From the NCBI RefSeq assembly GCF_014132155.1, contig NZ_BLJQ01000003.1, positions 60,450 through 124,449 of the forward strand: 64,000 nucleotides of DNA, in the 5' to 3' direction. Position numbers and translations under genes: made by a program. The DNA comes from Gluconobacter sp. Gdi (GTDB taxonomy: Bacteria; Pseudomonadota; Alphaproteobacteria; Acetobacterales; Acetobacteraceae). The notes beneath the pieces were generated by a model. It saw nothing but the letters and a program-made list of their open reading frames with translations, did not search any database and was not told the DNA's origin. Below, in pieces: positions 58,293-64,000 of the stretch (position 1 is the stretch's first letter; each line of letters starts with the position of its first letter).

Positions 58293-59018
58293 ATGCGTCC
58301 GATCATCGTCATTCCCTCCAGACTTGCCTCGACCCGCCTCCCACGCAAGCCCCTTGCAGACATTGGCGGTCTTCCCATGATTGTCCGCGTTGCGAAACGG
58401 GCTCTGGAAGCAAAGATCGGACCAGTGGTTGTTGCTGCGGGCGATCAGGACATTCTCGATGCCATTAGTGGACTGGAAGGCGTTCAGGGTGTCCTGACCG
58501 ACTCGTCATTGGCGAGCGGTTCGGATCGTGTGCATGCAGCCATTCAAAAACTCGACCCGACAGGAACTTATGACGTCGTGATCAATCTGCAGGGAGACCT
58601 GCCTTTGATTGATCCGGACAGTCTGACCGCTGTGCTCGAGCCACTGGAAAATCCATCCTGTGATATCGGCACACTGGCCGCTCCCGTTCAGTCAGACTGG
58701 GAACGAGACGCCGAGCAGGTGGTCAAGATTGCCTGCGACTTTGGCGAGGCCACGGTGACACGGGCTCTCTATTTTTCGCGTATGCCCATTCCATGGGGCG
58801 CGGGGCAGCATTGGCATCATGTTGGCGTGTATGCTTGGCGTCGAAATGCGTTGGAGCGCTTTGTCAGTCTGCCACCGTCGGCTCTGGAGCGGCGTGAAAG
58901 TTTGGAGCAGCTGCGCGCGCTGGAAGCAGGAATGAGCATCGGGTGTGCCCGGATAGAACATGCTCCTCAAGGTGTGGATACAACAGAAGATCTGGAACGA
59001 GTGAGAGGATTGGTCTGA
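58293..59018 (+). CDS. kdsB: CMP-KDO synthetase
   Basis: A 241-residue 3-deoxy-manno-octulosonate cytidylyltransferase, which activates KDO for lipopolysaccharide. The N-terminal VIPSRLASTRLPRKPLADIG is the nucleotide-binding signature, and NLQGDLPLIDPDS is the metal and sugar-binding motif. HHVGVYAWRRNALERF and SLEQLRALEAGM also fit. ATG 58293 starts the conserved sequence. Its TGA shares one base with the pheA ATG. Confidence 0.94.
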   Translation: MRPIIVIPSRLASTRLPRKPLADIGGLPMIVRVAKRALEAKIGPVVVAAGDQDILDAISGLEGVQGVLTDSSLASGSDRVHAAIQKLDPTGTYDVVINLQGDLPLIDPDSLTAVLEPLENPSCDIGTLAAPVQSDWERDAEQVVKIACDFGEATVTRALYFSRMPIPWGAGQHWHHVGVYAWRRNALERFVSLPPSALERRESLEQLRALEAGMSIGCARIEHAPQGVDTTEDLERVRGLV

Positions 59019-59854
59019 TGCCGGTAATTGCTTTTCAGGGGCGGCCTGGCGCCTATTCAGACCTTGCATGCCGAGAGGCTCGACCAGGTTGGACAACGCT
59101 TCCCTGCGCAAGTTTTGCAGCTGCGATTGAGGCCGTGCATGTCGGTCGGGCAGATGAAGCGCTTCTGGCCTGTGAAAATTCGCTCGCCGGGCGTGTGCCT
59201 GACATTCATTCTCTGCTGCCGGATGCTGGACTGCATATCGTTGGTGAGCATTTTCAGCGTGTCGAGCACTGTCTGCTGGCAGTGCCGGGTGCTGAAATTT
59301 CTGACATCCGACGCCTTCACACGCATCCGGTTGCACTAGGGCAGGTCCGCAAACTCATTCACGAGCTGGATCTCGAAGCCGTGCCGGAATTCGATACGGC
59401 CGGTGCTGCCGAAATGGTCGCGAAATGGGGACGGAAGGAGGATGCTGCAATTGCTTCTTCGCTCGCCGGAGAGCTCAATGGGCTCGTTATTTTAAGACGT
59501 AACGTTGAAGACGCAGCTCATAACACGACGCGCTTCTATCGCGTCGCGCCAGTCCCGAGTTTCCCGGACCCCGCTCGAGGCGACACATTAACGACTCTTC
59601 TGATGAGAGTCGGCAACAAACCTGGTGCGCTTTACGCGGCATTGGGTGGATTCTCGCGGCATGGTATTAATATGACGCGAATTGAAAGTTACATGCTGAA
59701 CGGCTCGTTCGCGGCGACGCAGTTTCTGATGGATGTTGAAGGACATCCAGAGCAGCCCGCATTGGCTGCCGCGTTGAAAGAGCTGGAGCATGTCAGCGAT
59801 AATTTGAAGATTCTGGGTGCATACCCACGCAGTCTTGCTCGTTCCAGCGCATGA
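59018..59854 (+). CDS. pheA: prephenate dehydratase
   Basis: A 278-residue monofunctional prephenate dehydratase that makes phenylpyruvate for phenylalanine. The N-terminal IAFQGRPGAYSDLA, the central LACENSLAGRVPD, and the catalytic-threonine motif NTTRFYRVAP are present. A C-terminal regulatory ACT domain carries NKPGALYAALGGFSRHGINM and RIESY, the phenylalanine-binding signature, so feedback inhibition is expected. It is coupled to kdsB at the start and overlaps dapA by ATGA at the end. Confidence 0.95.
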   Translation: MPVIAFQGRPGAYSDLACREARPGWTTLPCASFAAAIEAVHVGRADEALLACENSLAGRVPDIHSLLPDAGLHIVGEHFQRVEHCLLAVPGAEISDIRRLHTHPVALGQVRKLIHELDLEAVPEFDTAGAAEMVAKWGRKEDAAIASSLAGELNGLVILRRNVEDAAHNTTRFYRVAPVPSFPDPARGDTLTTLLMRVGNKPGALYAALGGFSRHGINMTRIESYMLNGSFAATQFLMDVEGHPEQPALAAALKELEHVSDNLKILGAYPRSLARSSA

Positions 59855-60801
59855 CGCTGGCGGATCGGAAGAGCAGGATGGAACGCATGATGAGCAGAGG
59901 CGAGACAATGGTGGAGACGGGCATGTATCAGGGGTCGCTGACGGCTCTGATCACTCCGATGGATACGGATGGCCGTATTGATTTCGAGGTGGCGACAAAG
60001 CTTATTGAGCGCCAGATTGAAGCTGGCACCAGTGGCCTTGTGCCCGCAGGAACCACAGGTGAGAGCCCCACGCTGTCGCACGAGGAACATGGCCGCATCA
60101 TTGCGCACTGCGTTGAGACATCGAACGGTCGCGTTCCTGTCATGGCCGGGGCTGGCTCAAACAGTACATCTGAAGCTGTGCAGATGGCACGCCATGCTCA
60201 CTCTGTGGGCGCGAGCAGTCTGTTGGTTGTAGTTCCGTATTATAACAAGCCCACCCAGGAAGGCCTGTATCGCCATTTCATGACGATCGCCGACGCGACG
60301 CCACTTCCGATTCACGTATACTGCATTCCGGGTCGGTCTGTAGTGGATCTCACGCCGGAGACATTGGGACGCCTCGCTCAGCATCCCAATATTGCTGGGG
60401 TGAAAGACGCCACAGCCAATCTGGCGCGCCCCATTGCTGTGCGGCGGAATGTGAAGAAGCCGTTCAACCAGCTTTCCGGCGACGACAACACCGTCGTGTC
60501 GTTTCTTGCGACAGGTGGCGATGGCTGCATTGGTGTAACGTCAAATGTTGTCCCTGTGTTGTGCGCAGAAATGCATAGTGCCTGGCAGGAAGGGCGAATC
60601 GAAGATGCGATCGAAATTCAGGATCGTCTCTCTCCACTGCATGATGCCATGTTCATGGAGAGCAACCCTGGGCCGGTGAAATACGCTATGTCTCGGCTGG
60701 GTCTATGCAATGCAACGCTGCGCCTTCCGCTCGTGGAGCCTCAGGAGGCAACGCGCAAGGCTATCGATGCAGCTTTACGATCTCTCGATCTATTGGACTG
60801 A
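59851..60801 (+). CDS. dapA: 4-hydroxy-tetrahydrodipicolinate synthase
   Basis: A 316-residue DapA, the first committed step to lysine and diaminopimelate. The pattern GTTGESPTLSHEEH, the catalytic tyrosine in VVPYYNKPTQEGLYRHF, the arginine segment IPGRSVVDL and the Schiff-base lysine in GVKDAT are present. ATG 59851 overlaps the pheA stop by four bases. Conserved sequence begins at MYQGSLTALITPM, so ATG 59908 or 59923 are alternatives, and the 24-residue N-terminal extension may be unreal. It is followed by smpB. Confidence 0.93.
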   Translation: MTLADRKSRMERMMSRGETMVETGMYQGSLTALITPMDTDGRIDFEVATKLIERQIEAGTSGLVPAGTTGESPTLSHEEHGRIIAHCVETSNGRVPVMAGAGSNSTSEAVQMARHAHSVGASSLLVVVPYYNKPTQEGLYRHFMTIADATPLPIHVYCIPGRSVVDLTPETLGRLAQHPNIAGVKDATANLARPIAVRRNVKKPFNQLSGDDNTVVSFLATGGDGCIGVTSNVVPVLCAEMHSAWQEGRIEDAIEIQDRLSPLHDAMFMESNPGPVKYAMSRLGLCNATLRLPLVEPQEATRKAIDAALRSLDLLD

Positions 60802-60809
60802 AATTTTTA

Positions 60810-61304
60810 ATGGCCGGAAAAAAAGAGAAGAGCGGGATGATCTCTCACGGGATCGTCGCTCAGAACCGTAAAGGCCGGTTCGATTATACGATTCTGGAAA
60901 CCGTAGAGGCAGGAATCGTTCTAAAAGGACCGGAGGTCAAAAGCCTCCGCTTAGGACGTTCGACCATTACCGAGGCTTATGCCGCCGAACGTGATGGAGA
61001 AATCTGGCTCTTCAATTCCTACATTCCGGAATATCAAGGGGGTGTCCTTTCCCGCTTTGAGCCCAGAGCACCTCGCAAATTGCTGCTGCACCGCAAACAG
61101 GTGGCGCACTATCTGTCCGCTGTGACGCGTGCGGGCGCATCACTTGTGCCACTGGATATTCACTTCAATGCTCGCGGAGTCGCAAAAGTGACGATTGGCT
61201 TGGGGCAGGGGCGGAAGAAAGAAGACAAGCGACACGCAATCGCTGAGCGAGACTGGCAACGTGACAAGGCTCGTCTGATCCGAAACAAGGGTAAGGACTA
61301 CTAA
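60810..61304 (+). CDS. smpB: SsrA-binding protein
   Basis: A 164-residue SmpB that delivers tmRNA to stalled ribosomes. The N-terminal NRKGRFDYTILETVEAGIVL, LKGPEVKSLRLGR, and the NSYIPEYQGG and RKLLLHRKQV segments match. The C-terminal basic tail (KKEDKRHAIAERDWQRDK) is the part that enters the decoding centre. ATG 60810 is right for the family; the frame is open further upstream inside dapA. It is the last gene of the kdsB-pheA-dapA run and ends in a shared terminator. Confidence 0.95.
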   Translation: MAGKKEKSGMISHGIVAQNRKGRFDYTILETVEAGIVLKGPEVKSLRLGRSTITEAYAAERDGEIWLFNSYIPEYQGGVLSRFEPRAPRKLLLHRKQVAHYLSAVTRAGASLVPLDIHFNARGVAKVTIGLGQGRKKEDKRHAIAERDWQRDKARLIRNKGKDY

Positions 61305-61358
61305 TTTCCGGTGGGTCGAAACCGCTTGGAAACGAACACTCTTAAAAACAGCCATTAA

Positions 61359-61392
61359 AAAAGCCGCTGTGGAAAAATCCACAGCGGCTTTT
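61359..61392. terminator. bidirectional terminator between smpB and the cold-shock gene
   Basis: A 15-bp perfect stem (61359-61373 and 61378-61392) with an AAAA loop, an A-run on the left and a T-run on the right. It ends both smpB on plus and the cold-shock gene on minus. Confidence 0.9.
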
Positions 61393-61425
61393 CTTAAAGC
61401 TCAGCGAGATGCCGAAGCAACCGAA

Positions 61426-62226
61426 TCAATCGATGTTGATTGCAGCAGCTTCCGGACCCTTCTGACCCTGAACAACCTTGACGTTAATCGCCTGGCCTTC
61501 GTCGAGAGTCGGGAGCTGTGAACGCTCGAGAGCGGAAGCGTGGACGAAGATGTCCTTGCCGCCGGAGTCAGGCGTGATGAAGCCGAAGCCCTTGGTGGCA
61601 TTGTACCACTTCACGGTGCCGCGGATGTCCTGTGCGTCGGACAGGTCAGGAGCCGGACGGCCCGGACGTGCTGACGGGCCACCGAAGCGTGGCTGCGGAG
61701 CTGCACCGAACTGGGCGCGCGGGCGAGGAGCTTCAGCTGTGCTTTCGTCAACGGAAATGACTTCAGCAACCTGGCGACCCTTCGGACCCTGGCCAATGCG
61801 AACAACCACGGTTGCACCCGGGTTGACACTGCTTACGCCAGCGTTGCCAAGAGCGTTGGCGTGCAGGAAGACATCGCCCGAGCCGTCAGCCAGTTCAACG
61901 AAACCGAAACCCTTTTCGGTGTTGAACCACTTAACGCGGGAGCTGATTTCTGGGCCGGAAGCGGTAACGAAGCTGCTGCCTGCGCCGCGACGAGGTGCGC
62001 CGAAGCCACCACCACCGCCGCCACCGAAGCCGCCGCGATCGCCGCCGCCGAAGCCGCCACGATCGCCGCCGCCGAAGCCGCCACGGTCACCATAGGATGG
62101 CTGGGACGAATAGTCCCCGTCAAACCCGCCGCGGCGAGGTGAGTTAAAGCTGCGGTCGGTTCTGTTGTTTCTCAACGGTCTAATCCCGAGACTGGGGTGC
62201 CACGGAGGGCTTCTATCCCCTGCCAT
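61426..62226 (-). CDS. double cold-shock-domain protein with N-terminal RGG repeats
   Basis: A 266-residue protein with two cold-shock domains, each a five-strand RNA/DNA-binding fold. Domain 1 begins RVKWFNTEKGFGFVELADG, and domain 2 begins GTVKWYNATKGFGFITPDSG followed by DIFVHASALE. RNP motifs are intact in both. An N-terminal low-complexity part holds repeats of DRGGFGGG, an RGG-box-like RNA-binding tract. A linker rich in Pro, Arg and Ala joins the domains. The start is uncertain: ATG 62226 or TTG 62175 (which would give LRNNRTDRSF) are possible, and the frame stays open to 62535. It probably acts as an RNA chaperone. Confidence 0.88.
   Translation of the reverse strand: MAGDRSPPWHPSLGIRPLRNNRTDRSFNSPRRGGFDGDYSSQPSYGDRGGFGGGDRGGFGGGDRGGFGGGGGGGFGAPRRGAGSSFVTASGPEISSRVKWFNTEKGFGFVELADGSGDVFLHANALGNAGVSSVNPGATVVVRIGQGPKGRQVAEVISVDESTAEAPRPRAQFGAAPQPRFGGPSARPGRPAPDLSDAQDIRGTVKWYNATKGFGFITPDSGGKDIFVHASALERSQLPTLDEGQAINVKVVQGQKGPEAAAINID
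62018..62090 (-). repeat. 24-bp tandem repeats encoding DRGGFGGG
   Basis: Two identical 24-bp units lie at 62037-62060 and 62061-62084, flanked by degenerate partial copies. On the minus strand each encodes Asp-Arg-Gly-Gly-Phe-Gly-Gly-Gly within the cold-shock gene. The copy number may vary between strains. Confidence 0.85.
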
Positions 62227-62396
62227 GACGTATTTCAAAAAGGTGAGAAAAGCCTCAGGCCTTCCTCTGAGGGAATCACTAGCATGGTTTTTTCCCGCAC
62301 TGCCACAACGAAAGTGCGAGAAGTGCCCAACTCGCGCGGATTTTAAGATTGTCTCAGTCCACCAAGGGGCTCCGAAGGCTTTGCTTTGATGCCCAG

Positions 62397-62431
62397 TAAT
62401 GACATAAAGACACAAATTAATAGCGTCATTA
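62397..62431 (+). promoter_or_regulatory. inverted repeat over a candidate lpxR promoter
   Basis: TAATGAC (62397-62403) and GTCATTA (62425-62431) form 7-bp arms 21 nt apart. A possible promoter, TTGCTT (62381) and CATAAA (62403), has its -10 over the left arm, so the right arm would lie downstream of the start. The layout suggests an operator, but no regulator is identified. The 236-bp gap (62227-62462) also holds the 5' region of the divergent cold-shock gene. Confidence 0.35.
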
Positions 62432-62462
62432 CCCTGATCGTACGCGAGATGCAGAGGTGCCC

Positions 62463-63467
62463 ATGCAGACCCGACTGACTCTTTCCTTCGGGGCCTGTGC
62501 CCTACTCGCACTGGCATCTTCGACTGCCATGGCAACGCCTTTGCAGGATCCTTACGGCACCTGGACGATTCAGGGCGAGAATGATGCCGTCTCTACTCTA
62601 AAAGGGACGTCAGATCAGTATTATACATCTGGCCTGCGCATTAACTGGACGTCAGGAACCGACAATCTTCCTGAGCCGATTGCGAATCTGAATCATTTCC
62701 TGATGGGAAATGGGATGCAGCGCATCAGCATCGGTTTGCAGCAGTTGATTTTTACGCCGCGGGAAACGCAGATGGCGCAGCCGCCGCAGGGTGATCGCCC
62801 TTACACAGGCCTGATGCTCGGAACGGTCAATCTTATTAACGATACGGATCTGTCCCGTACGGTTATGGGAATCCAGTTCGGTGTCATGGGCCCCGCAGGC
62901 CTGGGACGTCAGGTGCAGAACGGGTTCCATAACCTGATCAGCGATACACCGAACAAAGGCTGGAAGCATCAGCTTGCGAATCAGCCGGTCATGCAGATTC
63001 AGGCTGGTCGAATCTGGCGTCTGCCAGTTGCCAAGGTTTATGGCATCGGAATGGATGTCCTGCCTGCGGTTTCCGGAGCGGCAGGTGACTATCGGACATA
63101 TGCAGACGCTGCTGCAACCTTCCGCATCGGTCAGGGGCTGGATAGTGACTTTGGCAACTCCACGATCGGGCCGGGGCTGGATGGTACGGATGCTTTCCGT
63201 GGAACGCGCCCTGTTGCCTGGTATTTTTATGGCGGCGTAGAGGGTCAGGCTGTCGGGTATGATGCGTCGTTGCAGGGCAACACAGTGCGCCCCAACTCGC
63301 CGCATGTTGAGAAAGTCTGGGATGTTGGCGAAATTCACGCCGGCGTTGCCGTCATGTGGCACGGCATGCGTCTCTCCTATAGCCAGAACTGGCAGACGGC
63401 TCAGTTCAAGTCTCAGAAAGCTGGCCTGTTCAACTACGGGTCGCTCAAGCTCTCCGTCAAATTCTAA
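62463..63467 (+). CDS. LpxR-like lipid A deacylase (outer-membrane beta-barrel)
   Basis: A 334-residue outer-membrane protein of the LpxR/DUF2219 family. Known LpxR enzymes remove the 3'-acyloxyacyl chain of lipid A. A signal peptide (LSFGACALLALASSTAMA) is followed by the active-site region ENDAVSTLKGTSDQYYTSGLRI (Asn-Asp and Thr/Ser), and a GPAGLGRQVQNGFHNLIS region holds the expected His. It ends in LKLSVKF with a C-terminal aromatic residue, as barrel proteins do. ATG 62463 has AGAGG 5 nt upstream; GTG 62457 is less likely. Activity on this organism's lipid A is inferred. Confidence 0.82.
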   Translation: MQTRLTLSFGACALLALASSTAMATPLQDPYGTWTIQGENDAVSTLKGTSDQYYTSGLRINWTSGTDNLPEPIANLNHFLMGNGMQRISIGLQQLIFTPRETQMAQPPQGDRPYTGLMLGTVNLINDTDLSRTVMGIQFGVMGPAGLGRQVQNGFHNLISDTPNKGWKHQLANQPVMQIQAGRIWRLPVAKVYGIGMDVLPAVSGAAGDYRTYADAAATFRIGQGLDSDFGNSTIGPGLDGTDAFRGTRPVAWYFYGGVEGQAVGYDASLQGNTVRPNSPHVEKVWDVGEIHAGVAVMWHGMRLSYSQNWQTAQFKSQKAGLFNYGSLKLSVKF

Positions 63468-63495
63468 GACCAGACTCTAGGGTAACGCCCACACT

Positions 63496-63532
63496 AAAAA
63501 GCCCGACCGCAGAAAGCGGGACGGGCTTTTTT
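63496..63532. terminator. bidirectional terminator between lpxR and the EAL gene
   Basis: AAAAAGCCCG (63496-63505) pairs with CGGGCTTTTT (63522-63531), with an inner CCGC/GCGG stem. A and T runs flank it on both sides. It lies 2 nt beyond the stop of the minus-strand EAL gene. Confidence 0.8.
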
Positions 63533-63533
63533 C

Positions 63534-64000
63534 TTAAGTGGATTGCGACGCAGGTTTAGCCTGATCTCCGACCGGGGAGCCAAGGAGATATCCTTGAACC
63601 TCTTCGCACCCATAGGCGTCTAAAAAGGCCATCTGGGATTCAGTCTCTACACCTTTGGCACACGTCGTGATGTTCAAGGCGCGTGCAAGTGCGAGAATCG
63701 CGCACATGACTTCGTTCGCGCGATTATTTTCCCCAAGGCTGTTGATAAACCTGCGATCAAGTTTGATCTGATCCAAGGGATAGAAGCGTAGACGCTCCAG
63801 AGATGAAAAGCCGGAGCCAAAATCATCAAGCGCAAGTCTGACACCGAGCGCGCGGACACGTGACAACTCACGGAATGTGATGTCTTCCGGCCCGAAGAAG
63901 CGAGGTTCGGACATTTCAATCTGCAGGCGTTCAGGGGCGAGGCCGCTCTCCTGTAGGATTTCCTTGACCAGTTTTGAGAGGCGCTCGCTGACCAGCCAGA
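63534..64000 (-). CDS. EAL-domain protein, C-terminal part, probably inactive as phosphodiesterase
   Basis: The gene enters from the right edge, so only the last part of an EAL domain (about 154 codons) is seen. EAL domains hydrolyse cyclic di-GMP. Visible motifs are IEMSEP, LALDDFGSGFSSL with both metal-binding aspartates, IKLDRRF with the lysine, and EEVQGYLLGSP with the glutamine. The general-base motif AEGVET reads AKGVET: the codon at 63654-63656 is AAA, Lys. Spacing to the other catalytic residues is exact, so the change is in the catalytic position. The N-terminal domains lie outside the window. Confidence 0.87.
   Translation of the reverse strand, partial: WLVSERLSKLVKEILQESGLAPERLQIEMSEPRFFGPEDITFRELSRVRALGVRLALDDFGSGFSSLERLRFYPLDQIKLDRRFINSLGENNRANEVMCAILALARALNITTCAKGVETESQMAFLDAYGCEEVQGYLLGSPVGDQAKPASQST

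Overview
The window looks like chromosome of an alphaproteobacterium, most likely an acetic acid bacterium (Acetobacteraceae, Gluconobacter-like). This is inferred from the protein sequences: a short 438-residue ProRS, a SUF-only Fe-S operon led by an Rrf2 regulator, the order tig-clpP-clpX-lon-hup, an alphaproteobacterial DnaE, and a PEP-carboxylase-family protein of an unusual clade. Nearly everything is core, chromosomal and tightly packed. I see no integrase, transposase, phage gene, CRISPR array, toxin-antitoxin pair or defence island. I found no clearly undescribed multi-gene system. The unusual features are single proteins and small regulatory structures.

Layout. 1-5184: the end of a coiled-coil protein with a 16-unit hexanucleotide repeat, tRNA-Pro(GGG), an AI-2E-family permease, a small lipoprotein plus Nudix pair, an Atm1-type ABC exporter and rpmB. 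5185-13753: EF-G behind a strong hairpin, a 443-bp spacer with two 19-bp palindromes, a periplasmic S10 carboxypeptidase, a divergent PEP-carboxylase-family protein and a DUF445 protein. 13754-19767: the SUF operon, Rrf2 regulator-sufB-sufC-sufD-sufS-sufT-sufA, with three consecutive 4-nt stop/start overlaps. 19712-25659: on the minus strand an RNA uridine methyltransferase, a DEAD-box helicase carrying an N-terminal array of AT-hook-like motifs, and a small membrane protein; then nnr on plus.

25729-32568 is a protein quality-control block: tRNA-Leu, trigger factor, ClpP, ClpX, Lon and HU, most units separated by good intrinsic terminators. 32639-42722 runs tRNA-Val, birA, coaX, rnj, proS, lolC, lolD, dnaE. 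42723-48962 carries rpsB-tsf, recO, a lipoprotein, parC and bpt. 49078-54565 carries cardiolipin synthase, an endonuclease/exonuclease/phosphatase-family protein paired with a second AI-2E permease, a mercaptopyruvate-type sulfurtransferase and a cystathionine beta-lyase operon. 54545-58218 (minus) is comM, serA and a HisN-type phosphatase. 58293-61304 is the coupled run kdsB-pheA-dapA-smpB. The right end has a double cold-shock-domain protein with RGG repeats, an LpxR-like outer-membrane protein, and the C-terminal part of an EAL-domain protein whose catalytic glutamate is replaced by lysine.

Best leads for a second look: the AT-hook array on the DEAD-box helicase; the E-to-K EAL domain; the PEP-carboxylase homologue with a rewritten catalytic loop; the shared layout in which a translation-factor gene (fusA, tsf) sits directly behind a hairpin after a ribosomal-protein gene (rpmB, rpsB); and a four-codon mini-ORF with its own Shine-Dalgarno immediately before rpsB.
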